Assembly: GCA_958450365.1 (NCBI GenBank) | Contig: CAUEEP010000736.1 | Span: forward strand, 3,301,001-3,365,000 | Direction: 5' to 3' | DNA: 64,000 bases | Origin: Mesorhabditis belari | Taxonomy: Eukaryota; Nematoda; Chromadorea; Rhabditida; Rhabditidae | Shown here: positions 11,801 through 24,000 of the stretch, piece after piece | How positions within the stretch are numbered: the stretch's first letter is position 1 | How the letters are laid out: each line of letters opens with the position of its first letter | Notes under the pieces: generated by a model | The model's database searches: none | Seen by the model: only the letters and a program-made list of their open reading frames with translations | What the model was told of the DNA's origin: nothing | Position numbers and translations under genes: made by a program

Positions 11801-13356
11801 ATAAAGCTCTAGCTAGATAAAGCTCTAGCTAGATAAAGCTCTAGCTAGATAAAGCTCTAGCTGGATAAAGTACCTAGCTGGATAAAGCTCTAGCTGGATA
11901 AAGCTCTAGCTGGATAAAGTACCTAGCTGGATAAAGTACCTAGCTGGATAAAGTACCTAGCTGGATAAAGTACCTAGCTGAACTTACTTTACAGGTTACA
12001 GATTACTTATTCATAACCTCCTACTGCCTGATTATAGGTATTAGGTAAAAATCCTTGCTTAATCTACCTTGATGTGACAAACATTCGCAAACAGATCGAG
12101 TCGTTTCCTCAATCGCATGTTTAATCCAAGAAGATCACCCTCTGTTTGCAAAACAAACGCTTCTTGAATGGCTCCTGAAATTAAAGAGATATAAGAATAA
12201 GAGTTAGACTTGGCTATTGGGTAAGTTAGTATCAAATGAAGTCAATTGATACTTAAATATATCAAAAATGTAATCAATGTAAGTCATAGATAAGCTAAAG
12301 ATTCTGGTAATCGTTCTAATTTTTGCGTTTCTTCTTGCATTTTCTATTCTACACTAAATCTAACTAATAAACTCATTAATTCGATAAATTTTACCTTTCA
12401 AAGCAACATTGTTGTTTCTACTGATCGACTCAACGGCTTTTTCGATTGACTCCGAGCGATTCCAGTGAATGTCCGAAAGGAATAGCTCTAAAAAAAACAA
12501 CTTTTACATTGAATTCTAATTAGTTAATGTAATTTTTTGACTCACCTTCAAATTCTAGTGGGATTCCAGTGCTCTTAACAATTTCTTGCACAAGATAAAT
12601 TAATTCTGGTCCAACTCCATCTCCGGGAATGGTTGTTACCTAAATAAAATAAAATTTGGCTTTCAGTTAAGATTCTAAATAGAGAAGAAGCTTTTTGCCC
12701 AAAAAATCTCAACAACACTGTCACATGAACCTTTAAAGCATGCCTTACCAGCTGAAGAGAAAGATGTAATCTAAAGTTTTTAAAGCTATAGACGAAGAAT
12801 AAGCTTTATTTTGAACATTGATTGATTTATGATGTTAGCCAAACAGAAACTGGCAAATGAAAAATGTTAGAACCATCCAGACGGTTTTGGCTAAGACTGG
12901 CTTAGATCTAAACATTCTTAAACATAAAGTAAAGTAGGGAACGGTAAAGAAAGATTTCTGGAAAAGGGATTGAACCTTTTTGCTTTTCAAGCAGATGATC
13001 TAACCACTGAGCTATCCAACTATGAGCTATCCAACTATGAGCTATCCAACTATGAGCTATCCAGCTATGAGCTATCTAGCTATGAGCTATCTAGCTATGA
13101 GCTATCCAGTATCTAACCCTTGTATCCTCTTTCTTCTTTCTAGAGAAGAGGATACATAGGGAAAGAAAGGAAGAAAGAGAAGAAAAAGACTAAGCTACCT
13201 TTATGGAGTTACCTTTATGGCAAACGTGATTTTAGATCCCGTACAAACCTTGAGTTTGTGGACAGGCTCGCCAATCGGATCAACGGCAGCGGTTGCCACT
13301 CCTCTCACAGCAATGCTCGCTCCTCGCGTAAGAGCAAACAACGAACGGCTGAGCAT
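8827..13356 (-). CDS. idhb-1: NAD-dependent isocitrate dehydrogenase, beta subunit (mitochondrial)
   Basis: It is a regulatory/structural subunit of the mitochondrial NAD+-IDH that oxidises isocitrate to 2-oxoglutarate in the TCA cycle. The N-terminus [19 protein letters not shown] is a plausible mitochondrial presequence. Successive exons give [15 protein letters not shown] (12.6 kb), [16 protein letters not shown] (12.1 kb), [18 protein letters not shown] (11.6 kb), [15 protein letters not shown] (11.3 kb), [19 protein letters not shown] (10.5 kb) and [14 protein letters not shown] (10.3 kb). The exon near 10.02 kb ends DFGG, and the last exon 8827-8881 starts in phase with YAKSTEF and ends FKI-stop after an intron of about 1.1 kb. 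The '[17 protein letters not shown]' wording fits beta rather than gamma. A TTTCAG acceptor lies one base before the ATG. Introns contain minisatellites and SINE-like copies. Confidence 0.94.
9028..9903. mobile_element. Large inverted-repeat element in last idhb-1 intron
   Basis: Ends CTATTAGGTACA and TGTACCTAATAG are complementary. Two blocks pair: 9030-9091 with 9836-9903, and 9263-9357 with 9717-9812. The unpaired centre (9360-9715) and a left insert (9092-9262) are AT-rich. No frame is seen. It is a MITE-type or foldback element and accounts for most of the roughly 1.1-kb terminal intron. Confidence 0.8.
10755..10976. repeat. GC-rich minisatellite, CACTCGGCCGCTATGGCCTATG
   Basis: About ten units of roughly 22 bp, much richer in GC than the surroundings, inside an idhb-1 intron. 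Each unit contains the palindromic core GGCCATAGCGGCC. Reading frames here are a by-product of the repeat. Confidence 0.9.
10985..11135 (-). mobile_element. tRNA-derived SINE-like element, family 1, copy 1
   Basis: On the minus strand a CT-rich stretch precedes GGATAGCTCAGTGGTTAGAG, a tRNA D-arm (A box). A T-arm-like segment GAGTTCAATCCCGCTAG is on the plus strand at about 11113. The same CT-rich plus tRNA-half layout recurs at 12962-13190 and 15790-15950. Confidence 0.6.
11766..11985. repeat. Minisatellite AGCTAGATAAAGCTCT / AGCTGGATAAAGTACCT
   Basis: About 13 units of 16-17 bp in an idhb-1 intron. The left half uses AGCTAGATAAAGCTCT and the right half shifts to AGCTGGATAAAGTACCT, so variants are spatially sorted. 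Confidence 0.9.
12962..13190 (-). mobile_element. tRNA-Phe-like SINE copy 2 with 15-bp array
   Basis: The minus strand reads GGATAGCTCAGTGGTTAGAT, then an anticodon-arm-like CTTGAAAAGC (GAA, Phe-like), then GGTTCAATCCC (B box). The A-box portion is tandemly repeated about six times as TATGAGCTATCCAAC (13016-13105). GA-rich DNA at 13140-13182 matches copy 1. Stems are not intact, so it is not a working tRNA gene. Confidence 0.65.
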
Positions 13357-13461
13357 CCTGAAATTTAATCATTTACACATAATCTAATGACAAAACTAAT
13401 GACAAAACTATAAACTAAAAAAAAAATATGATACAAAAATCATAAAATGTACAAAATAAGA
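13357..13461 (-). promoter_or_regulatory. Intercistronic region with trans-splice acceptor before idhb-1
   Basis: Only about 105 bp separate the stop of the small basic-protein gene from the idhb-1 ATG on the same strand. The interval is U-rich on the transcript strand (a run of ten T) and ends AAATTTCAG one base before the ATG. Spacing of about 100 bp, a U-rich element and an acceptor with no upstream exon are the hallmarks of nematode operons. The operon is inferred, not shown. Confidence 0.6.
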
Positions 13462-13938
13462 TCAATGGTTCACTTGAGATGAAATAAATTGCGACATGTA
13501 AGTGCTCATCCCCGTGTTGAGATCATCATCATCGAAAGAATCATAGCCATTATCTTTAAGCTTTGATTTTTTAGCTTTTTGAGGATTTTTTGATGATTTC
13601 AATCGTTTTCGGTTTGGTGTTAGAGGAAAAGCGACAATTTTTAGATCTTTTGACGGTTTATTCACTTTATTCACTTCTTGCGATTCAACCAATGATCTTC
13701 TATTTGTTTTTGGTCTCAAATATGTTCTTGGCGTCGAGTTCTCGGAAATTCTCAATCTTTGCGAGCTTCTTTTCGGTGTATTCGGTGAAGTAAACGAATT
13801 TTTTCCTTGAAGCCTTGTATGTCGTTGATTGGAGAGTGGTGAATCGTACCAATTTACTCTTTGTGATGATTGAGTTGATGTTGATGGAGTTAAATCGATC
13901 AATTTTAACTTTGGTGTTTTTATTGCACTCTTGTCCAT
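13462..13938 (-). CDS. Small basic, low-complexity protein, 158 aa (unknown function)
   Basis: This is a single uninterrupted frame beginning MDKSAIKTPKLKLIDLTPS and ending SQFISSQVNH. It is rich in Ser, Lys, Arg, Thr and Asn, with many TP/SP sites (TPK, SPLS, SPNTPKR, STPR, LTPNRKR), a basic cluster KKSKLK and a short acidic run SFDDDDL. No fold, signal peptide or membrane segment is visible. The composition suggests a disordered nuclear protein with possible kinase sites, which is inference only. It lies about 105 bp upstream of idhb-1 on the same strand. A TTTTCAG acceptor 41 nt before the ATG could define the mRNA 5' end. An alternative ATG near 13972 is in another frame. I do not recognise the gene. 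Confidence 0.7.
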   Translation of the reverse strand: MDKSAIKTPKLKLIDLTPSTSTQSSQRVNWYDSPLSNQRHTRLQGKNSFTSPNTPKRSSQRLRISENSTPRTYLRPKTNRRSLVESQEVNKVNKPSKDLKIVAFPLTPNRKRLKSSKNPQKAKKSKLKDNGYDSFDDDDLNTGMSTYMSQFISSQVNH

Positions 13939-15150
13939 GAATTTTCGATTGAAATCCTTTCAATGATCATCAGTTTTGCTGAAAAGTTTCTTTGAAAAGG
14001 AAATCGGTTTTAAAAGAAAGATTGCATGATAAGATAAGTTTTTTTTGAGAGTTATGTGGGTGGAAAACGCTTGAGAACGCAAAAATTTACGACGTTATTT
14101 ATTCTACAGAGAAAAGAGACGCGCTACAAGACCCAACACATGACAGAGAAACGGGGAAATGCTAAGAGATCTTTAGGAAAAGAGATCGAGAACAGAACAG
14201 ACTTTAAGCAAACGTAAGTACTTCAAGGATTGAATGAAATTGTAAAATATAAACTTAATCTGACTTGAATCTGGTTTTGAAATGAAATTGGTAAATAGCT
14301 TGACTGTTAGCCTAACTATTAGCCTAACTGTTAGCCTAACTGTTAGCCTAACTGTTAGCCTTAAGCTGACCAGTTAACTGTTTAAGTCCTACAAGTTAAA
14401 TAAGCTAAATTTGTAGTAAAGGGAAAGGATTCTTTTCTATTTTATATTCAACTTTAGCTAGCTTTTTGAAGCTAATAATGCTACTGAATGATTTGAATCT
14501 AGATCCGAAGCTAATAATGCTACTGAATGATTCGAATCTAGATCCGAAGCTAATAATGCTAAAAATGCTACTGAAATGATCCGAATCTAGATCCAAACCT
14601 AGTAGTGCTAAAAATGCTACTGAGTGATCCGAATCTAGATCCGAAGCTAATAATGCTACAAATGCTTCTGAATGATCCGCTATCTAGATCCGAACCTAAT
14701 AATGCTAAAAATGCTACTGAATGATTCGAATCTAGATCCGAAGCTAATCATGCTAAAAATGCTACTGAAATGATTCGAATCTAGATCCAAACCTAATCAT
14801 GCTACAAATGCTACTGAATGATCCGCTATTTAGAAGTTCCATGTTCTATATTTCAAAAGTCAATCGATCACTTTCCAACATTTCGCAAATAAATCAAATA
14901 AGCGCTTTTTCATCTCTTCATTTCCCAAATCATAAATTCAATTTGAAAGTGGCAATAAGATTTATGTAAGGAATTTGGAAGAATTGTGAGAAAAGAGAAT
15001 CAAAGGGGAAATGGGCGGAGCCGAGCTGTGCTTTAAGGGCCAATCCACCCTTCTCTAACCAGCCAGCTGAACAAACCTTACCATATCCCTTAAATCTTTT
15101 TAAAGCTTACAGTCAGCTTTACTGAAAATTCACCTTTTAGAATTCAACAA
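13939..15150. other. Shared 5' region between basic-protein gene and homeobox gene
   Basis: About 1.2 kb of DNA between divergent genes. It contains a short repeat of CTAACTGTTAGC (14300-14375) and a minisatellite of about 45-bp units, GCTACTGAATGATTCGAATC and following (14460-14830). The segment 14870-15120 is non-repetitive and nearest the homeobox gene, so it is the likeliest place for its promoter. No specific site can be named. Confidence 0.6.
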
Positions 15151-16156
<1,006 letters not shown>

Positions 16157-16993
16157 GTCTTTGCAAAGAAATATCAACTAAACCGTCAGAGATAGAAATG
16201 AGAATGCAAAGGTTTCATTAGGTTTTCAAATCTTGACCACTTGCAAGTGTTTCATTACAAAAAACCTTAAGATTTCTAATGTTCAAGCTGAGCAGTTTGT
16301 CAAACTCCTGGATAACTCAATTTTCCTAATTTCAATCTTCAGAAGAGTTGACAATCTCTCAAACAAACCTTAAGATTTCTAATGACAATCTCTCAAACAA
16401 ACCTTAAGATTTCTAATGTTCAAGCTGAGCAGCTTGTAGAACTCTTGGATAACCCAATTTTCCTAATTTCAGAAGCAATCTTCAGAAGAGTTGAATCTCT
16501 CAACTTCTACTAGTCAAATATGGGTATTTTTTCATTTTTCATTTTTTCATTTCAATTTTCTATCGCATTCCATTTCAATTCTCAGCACTTTTTTCTGTCC
16601 CTGTGAAGCTTTAAACTTTCCTGTGATTTATCTAGCAATTTTTCTTCAGATAAACTTTTTATATATAAAAAAAACAGAGCATATCATTGAGTGAAACTAA
16701 AAAATTCAATTCTACTATTTGATTGAAAACAATTTAAAAAAAAAAAATAAAACCAATCTTCTTAAGTCTTATAATGTGTTCTTTTCGCATCTTCAATTCT
16801 CAATTTCATCTCGTATTTCCCGTATATGTATGGGTGTTGGGCCATTCGTTAATCGCTAAACTAATTAGACGAAATGAGAAGCGCCCGGCCTATTAGGAGG
16901 GATTTGTCCCGCAATATTGCCTTCAAAAGGGAAATAGGAAAAGGGGAAATAAAGAGTGTCCTAACCAATGAAATTAAGGAAATAAGCGAAATC
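16157..16993. other. Homeobox gene 3' flank
   Basis: AT-rich DNA. It contains a direct duplication of about 90 bp ('ccttaagatttctaatgttc' at 16262 and 16396) and an AATAAA at about 16746. No gene is recognised. Confidence 0.5.
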
Positions 16994-17460
16994 CATGTAC
17001 AGTCAACTCTCTTTATAACGGAATGGAAGGGAACAAAAGAAATTTCTTTGTTATAGAGCTTTCCGTTATATAAAGCTTTTCGTTATATAGAGCTTTTCGT
17101 TATATAGAGCTTTCCGCTATATAAAGCTTTTCGTTATATAAAGCTTTCCGCTAGATAAAGCTTTTCGTTAGATAAGGCTTTTCGTTATACGAAGCTTTTC
17201 GTTATATGAAGCTTTCCGCTAGATAAAGCTTTCCGTTAGATAAAGCTTTTCGTTATATGAAGCTTTTCGTTATATAAAGCTTTTCGTTATATAAAGCTTT
17301 CCGCTAGATAAAGCTTTCCGTTAGATAAAGCTTTTCATTATATAGAGCTTTTCGTTATATAAAGCTTTCCATTATTTAGAGTGTCGTTTTCTATAGTTTA
17401 GCGTCAGTTGGGACTAAAATTTCATTTCGTTATATAGAGTTTCCCGGTAGAGCATTTGTA
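16994..17460. mobile_element. pogo/Tigger-like terminus with derived minisatellite
   Basis: TACAGTCAACTCTCTTTATA at 16996 has the form of pogo/Tigger-type ends. It leads into about 20 copies of TTCGTTATATAAAGCTT / TTCCGCTAGATAAAGCTT (17045-17375) that look like amplified subterminal sequence. No transposase frame is seen. Confidence 0.55.
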
Positions 17461-17814
17461 CATTCATACAAAAGAATTAAACTCAAACAAATTAAATCTG
17501 AAATTACTTTATTTCTACAAAAGAATAATATTTTAAACAAATTTAATTTTTTTTTAATGAATTGTCAAAAGTTGTATTGCTTTTTTGTATCCATTATTGC
17601 TTTATTTCTCAAAGATAAAGTTTTTCAAAGCTTTTTGCTTAACTAGGAAACTTTTTCAACTTTCAAAACCGATTTTCGAAATCGGATCTAGCTACAAAAC
17701 GCTCCTTAGAATTCTAAGAAACACTTATTGTTTATTTTTTTTTCCAATCGGCCCTGGTTTTCGAGAAAAACGTACTATATACTTTTATACTTGTAACAAA
17801 AAGCAAAGAATTTG

Positions 17815-17899
17815 GCGGCAAGCGGAATTGAACCCGTGAGCAAAAATGGCATAGGTTTCGTGGTCTAGCACACTATCCCTTAGGCCACTCCTGCCCTTA
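17815..17899 (-). pseudogene. tRNA-like sequence (Ser-type length), minus strand
   Basis: The minus strand reads GGCAGGAGTGGCCTAAGGGA at the 5' end and GGGTTCAATTCCGCTTGCCG at the 3' end, about 84 nt. Acceptor pairing has two mismatches. It faces a related copy at 18008-18106 in inverted orientation, so it is more likely a SINE head than a functional tRNA. Confidence 0.5.
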
Positions 17900-18007
17900 C
17901 TCTTTTTTGGCAGTTGCGCCCTCTTATAGGCTCTGGTTTTCAAGAAAAACGCGTCCAAAGTTTCGACAATTTTCGGGGAAGCTAACTATAAGAGGGTCCC
18001 ATGCCAG

Positions 18008-18106
18008 GCAGGAGGAAAAGCAGCGATGGCCTGGGGGATAGTATGCTCGACTACAAAAATGACTCGGTACTCGCTCGGGGGTTCAATTCCGCTTCCCGCC
18101 AAACTT
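18008..18106 (+). pseudogene. tRNA-like sequence paired with the 17815 copy
   Basis: It starts GGCAGGAGGAAAAGCAGCGA and ends GGGTTCAATTCCGCTTCCCG CCA. The acceptor GGCAGGA pairs with TCCCGCC except for one A-C. The middle is too long for a normal tRNA. It is related to the 17815 copy on the other strand. Confidence 0.5.
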
Positions 18107-18109
18107 TTG

Positions 18110-19555
18110 CCACACGTATAAAAAACGTTTTTCTCGAAAATCGGTGGTAATTTGAAAGAGTCCCCTAGTAAGAATTTGTTTTAAACCAGGAAATTTATGC
18201 TTGTCTCCTACAGAAAAACTTCTTGAATATTCAAGTTAAAATCAATCAAATCAAATAAATCAAAATAGAATGGGTATAAAGGCTTAGCTAAGATTCTATG
18301 CAACACTAATTCTATACCTAGCTCTATCGATTTCACAGATATTCCTCGGTTAGATAACTTACAGTAATCTAAACCAGTTTTACAATGAGTTTACTCCAAT
18401 TACTGTAACTTTAGCTTTCTTAAGCTTTCTTAAGCTTTCTTCCAAAATCTTGCCCACCTAAAGCAACTCAATTTTATCTAAGCTTTCCCACCGTTCTCCC
18501 CCCTTTTTCCTTTGCGCTCATTCATCGCAAAGTTTTGAGTGATTCGTCACACGTGTGCTCAATGAAATAAAGGTTTTCTTGAGGAAATCGGCACAATTCA
18601 AGCTTTGATGCCTCCGCTTTTTCCTTTCTTTCAATAAGCTCAAAATGAGGCAAATAATGGGGTTGACTGGAGAATCAAAACAAACCTAAATGTTAGGCGA
18701 AATACAATTGTCTGTATAGCTATCGTAATCCTATTTTCCAGTTATACAGGTTATAATCCAGGCTCTACAGTAATCCAGACTCTACAGTAATCCAGGCTTC
18801 CTAAACTACAGTAATCCAAACTTCCTAAACTACAGTAATCCAAACTTCCTAAACTACAATAATCCAAACTTCCAAAAGCCCTTCCTATATAGTTACTTAT
18901 AAAGCTACAGTAATCCAAGGAGTAACATGGCTCTTAAAGTATAAATAGCTATTACTATCTCAAAGTCACAGTAATCAATAGATAATCGAACGTAGTTTTG
19001 TCAGAGTTAAATCAATTACCATTTTAAACTTGTAAACTTTTAAAGAAATGTTTTCGAAAACTTCCAACTCTACCCTTGAACAATACAAACCACCAACCTT
19101 ACGCCTTTACTTCTTCTTTCAAATCCAGTTATCATTTATTGACTTAAAGTGAATGACTTCAGCTGTCATCTTTGAAAAAAAGAACAATCGGTGTGGGCTC
19201 ATTCAAAGTCTTCCCCCTTTTTTATCCATATTTTATGGGTGATGGGAGGACACTTGTCCATTGCTTGTCCTTTTGTCGATCTCTCTATCATCTCACCGCC
19301 ATTCCCATCCACCCCTAAAACCCATCGATCTCAATTGATCCACGAATTGGACCCCAATTCCCCCTTCAATCCTATCCGCCATCCATCCTCCGTCAATCAG
19401 TAAAACAGTTGCTCTCAACACTAATCCAAAGCTTCTCTACATTAAACAACCATCCATTTCTTAATCTTTAAAGCTGAGTAAAAGAAAAACCTTGATGGGT
19501 TACTGTATCTTTGAAATTAGTCACAAGAAATTAAGAAAGCTTTAAACTTTTAAGG
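18110..19555. other. Intergenic DNA with short tandem repeats
   Basis: It contains ACAGTAATCCAAACTTCCTAA units (18760-18870) and otherwise AT-rich unique sequence. A 70-codon frame at 19191 has no recognisable feature. No gene is called. Confidence 0.5.
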
Positions 19556-20033
19556 AGTGGGACAAATGCGACCTTTTTTTTGCGCACCCGGACATTTGCG
19601 CACCTTTTTTTCCGCACCTTGCCCATTAGCGCACCTTTTTTGTTGCGTTTTAAAAAGCTCTAAAAAGCTAATATTAACCAATTTCTATTCCAAAAGTTGT
19701 TTTTCTAGGTAATTTTAGGGCGTAGAATCGAAATTTTGACATATCAGAGCTTGTGGAACCAATTTGAAAGATAAAACATTACAGAAAATCAAATTACAGA
19801 AAATTGTCGACTTTTCTCTTTGTATAACTCCGTCCGTTTGTTTCCACAAGCTCTGATATGTCAAAATTTCGATTCTACGCCCTAAAATTACCTAGAAAAA
19901 CAACTTTTGGAATAGAAATTGGTTAATATTAGCTTTTTAGAGCTTTTTTAAAACGCGAAACAAGGTGCGCTAATGGGCAAGGTGCGCAAATGTCCGGGTG
20001 CGCAAAAAAAAGGTCGCACTTGTCCCATTCCCA
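19556..20033. mobile_element. hAT-like palindromic MITE, copy 2 (type A)
   Basis: Same termini and interior as the 7947 copy. The flanks AACTTTTA and AACATTTA are a one-mismatch 8-bp duplication. One arm is shortened by about 25 bp near 19755, and 'aaaaggtgcgg' is missing on the right. Confidence 0.88.
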
Positions 20034-20684
20034 ACATTTAGCTTGTCAAAAGACTTTGATAAGAGCTCAAACAATCACACAACAAGTTCAAACCAAAGAT
20101 TCAAACTCTGACTTGAGTTTTTGATCATTTGAGAGATCATAAAAGCTCTCAGCTAGTTTTCAACCTTTCAGAAACTGACAGAAAACTGAGAAAGAGGTTT
20201 TTAGTGAATAACACAGCTGTGTTCGCACATTTCCCCTCAATTGCTCTCATAATGCATCACTAGAAAATCTTTTTGACAACTACGGTACTTGATTGAGATT
20301 TGATTTTGAATTTTAAAGAATTTATAAACTATGTTTAGAAGTTAGAAAGAAAAATCTTATTCTAATAAAGTTGTATGACTTTAATTAAAGCTCAAATTAA
20401 GGAGTTTTTTTCGGTTTCTTTGATTAGAATAATATCAAAACTTATAAAAGAATCAATTTTCAATCAAAAACAAAATGATTTGAGATCCGATCGAGATTCG
20501 AAAACTCTCACCATTAAAATCTTAAATAAAAAGCCGATTTCTCAATTTCTTCTCTTCTTTTCTCATTGAAAAAGCCGCTCAGTGAACGATTAAATAAATC
20601 AAAGCCGCATGGACACAAAGAGATTTTCTCTTTTGATTTAAGCATACTGTATTCACTTTGATCACAATAAAACGTGGGAAATTA

Positions 20685-20980
20685 GCTTTTGTTATCAATA
20701 GTTTATTGAAAAATCAAGGAAATAATCCGAATTCTTTCATTTGGAGTTTATTTTTCGATACTTTCTGCGCTTGGCACTGTAATATTGCTTTCAGTCTAAC
20801 TCAACAACAGCAAAACAACAAACTCTTCATTAAACAATCATCCGTTTCTCTTGTTATCAATAGTTTATTGAAAAACCAAAAAAATAATCAGAATTCTTTC
20901 ATTTGGAGTTTATTTTTCGATACTTTCTGCGCTTGGCACTATAAGATTGCTTTTAGTCTAACTCAAAAACAGCTCTTTAG
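20685..20980. repeat. Tandem duplication of about 150 bp
   Basis: The block starting 'ttgttatcaatagtttattg' occurs at about 20690 and 20858 and continues through 'tcgatactttctgcgcttgg'. The two copies are about 93% alike by eye. An open frame across both (20658-21017) exists only because of the duplication and has no domain. Confidence 0.8.
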
Positions 20981-21069
20981 TTACTCAAACTTCAAGTTAA
21001 GCAAACAGTCTTTCTAAATAATTCTAGTTTCTCTAGATAATATGATAACAATATATTAAACGAACAAAA

Positions 21070-24000
21070 CTAAACTGTGATAAACCCACATGTGCACGCA
21101 AGTGAACATTGTGGAGAACGTGTGAAAATCTCAGCTAACGCATACTCACAACCCCAACTGATAGCTGCCTAAAACGAAATTCATTCAAGAAAACATGATC
21201 TTTAGCTAAAATATTCAATTGCAAATACCGTATTCTCTCTAATAGTAGTGCACCGTGAGCGTTGTCTAAATTGCTCGAAATCTCAAGAACCGCTTATGAG
21301 AACCTATCGATGTGGGGTCGGAAAATGTAGCTGACGCTGAGATCTAGTGGGGGATTAGAGTATTGAGCTTCTGTGAAAACTTAGAAACCGTAAAATAGTG
21401 ATCAACTCGGCTCGTGCATGGAAAAGACGGTACTTACAGAGTTTCTTCAAGAGTTTCTTCAAAGGCTATTTGCTAGTTTCTAAGTCTCTAGTTTTTCTAG
21501 TTTCGAGTAATAATTTCTAGTTTCTATTAGGTTGATGCAAAAGTCTTTTTCATTTTTTTCGTACTTCTTTTGAAAAATAACAAAGTCATCAATTAACCTA
21601 TGGTTTGCTCTAAATGAAAAGTGTTTATTGTTCAATTTCCCATCTTTTTAATTCAATTTGGGTTCACTTTCAAGCAAATTCGAGAGTGAAAACGGGTTTT
21701 TCATAAAAATCTATAAAAACCTCTATAAAGAAATTGGCTGAATCAATTTCTCTGAAAATCTGAAAAAATATCTAACTTTTTGTGCTCTATCTTTTATTAA
21801 TTAACATCAAGATTGGTTTCCTTAGCTAAAGCGTCTAAAATGCATCATCGAGCCGTCGCCTTTTTTGACTACCCGACTTCAGGCTCTCAAAAAAATCTAG
21901 ACATAAGACATTTTAAACTTGTTTTAATGTCATTTTGCAGAAAAATAATTGGCCTTTCGAATGCAATAAACCGTTGTTCAATTGGTGCATTTGTTACTTT
22001 TTAACGGAAGTACGAAAAAAATGAAAAAGACTTTTGCATCAACCTAAGAAATTTGCTAAATCTCGAAAAGTGCTTATTAGAACATATCGATGTAAGGTCG
22101 GAAAATGTAGGTGACAATGAGATCTTGCAGGGGATTAGAGTATTGAGCTTCTGCGAAAACTTAGAAACCGTAAAATAGTCATCAACTCGGCTCGCCGTCG
22201 TGCACTACTATTAGAGAGAATATGATAATCCTTCACCCACTTGATTCCCAATGCCGCAGTTTCGTCCAAAAGTCTCTTCAAAACCATCCACAAAGTCTTT
22301 ACCGTAACTGTCGATTATATGAGTTATGATTTAATATTTATGATATGATTGCTATGATATATACAATTAGATTCTTACAGTATCTAGCCATAGCTACAGC
22401 ACTTACGAGCAAGCCATTTCTGGTAGGATTTTGGTCATTGATTCCCACGCTTGTCGTATCGCTCTCAAATTCGATCCGAAATTCACCCATGTTAAACGAA
22501 AGCAGCCCTCGTTTGAAGAAATGACTGGAAATTTAAATGTCTAAAAAATGAACAATTATTTCAGTGGTAGAATGCTCGCTTGCCATGCGGGCGATTCCGG
22601 TTCGATTCTTGCACGATAAAAGAAAATAGCAATATCGTTAGGAAGAGTTTTATTTAAATCACGATAAATCTAGTGGTAGTGGTTAGAAATCTGGAAAGTT
22701 CTTACCTAAAATCTTTGGGAGAAAAGGACATCAGAAGGATTTTTCTCTACAGATTTGGTTCCCTTTCTCTGCAGATTTGGTTCCTTTTCTCTACAGATTT
22801 GGTTCCCTTTCTCTACAGGCTTGGTTCCTTTTCTCACAAAATCTATAGAGAAATAAAATAAAGAAATTCAAATCTAAAAGCCGTTGTGATAAGAAAAGAC
22901 ATAACAGAAATATTTCTGCAAATTTTCTTTGATCAGAATATCGAAGATTATTTCTTGTTAGAGTCACCATCTTAATAAAACACTCACTTTCAAATCCATC
23001 TTCACACGTGTAAAGTAAATCGTTAAAGGCTGAGGCAAATATATAAGCCTAGAAATTTAGAGTTACAGAAGCGAATCTTTACTAACATCATTGACATTGG
23101 CTCCTCTCTGAATGAAGAAATCAGCCGAGGTGCAAGCTGTATAACTACTATCCAAACATGCCTTGAATTCTTCAAAGGCGCTAGAATCATTTGATTATTT
23201 TTATTATAGTTATAAAATTACCTGCAAAGCGCACGAGTTCCTGTGAAGCCTTTGCGGAAATAGAGCTCGAACTAAATTAAACTTTTACAACTTGTTTACA
23301 TCTTTCTATTATTAATAGTCAAGTGAAATCTAAAAAAAAATACTTACATCATCTCGCCAGAAAATCGGAGTGAGCCATGGTTGCGTGTTACTGATGTTGA
23401 GAGCAGTGTTCAGCATCGCTTGACAACTCATATAAACAACACTGGTGCATTCGTTTTGAGCCAATCCGCTACCTATAAAATTTAAAAGTCACTTAGAAAG
23501 CTATTTAGAATCTTTAGCTAACCACAGAATAATAGAGCTTAATAAATTGGAATATTTACATACAGGGTGGCGCAGGATTATAGCGACTGACATGGCACTC
23601 CAAGAGGCAAACATGGCACTCCAAGAGGCAAACATGGCACTCCAAGAGGCAAACATGGCACTCCAAGAGAACCAAAAAAAAAATCATATAACTTTAACTT
23701 TAAAACATCTATTGAACTTCAAATCAAATAAATCAACAAAAATTTTCAAATTGATTGCCGTTTTTGCTTGAACAGGCTTTCAGGCGCTTGGGGAATGCAT
23801 CGACCGTGGCGATCAAGTATGGTGCATCCATTTCTGTGACTGGTTTGACTTCTGCTTCAACCAATCCCGCACACGTTTGATATTTTCCTTTATAACCGCT
23901 GTTGAGCGTTCACCTCGTCCTAGCCAATCATTATTTGTTCCTAACGATTGAAACCGAGTAATGGCACGATAAACAACACTCCAGTAAACATTCAAACGCT

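Noticed and set aside
19191..19403. 70-codon plus-strand frame rich in Pro/Ser
   Set aside because: No recognisable feature and isolated in repeat-rich intergenic DNA.
20658..21017. 119-codon frame with internal repeat
   Set aside because: Arises from a DNA tandem duplication. No signal peptide, domain or splice signals support it.
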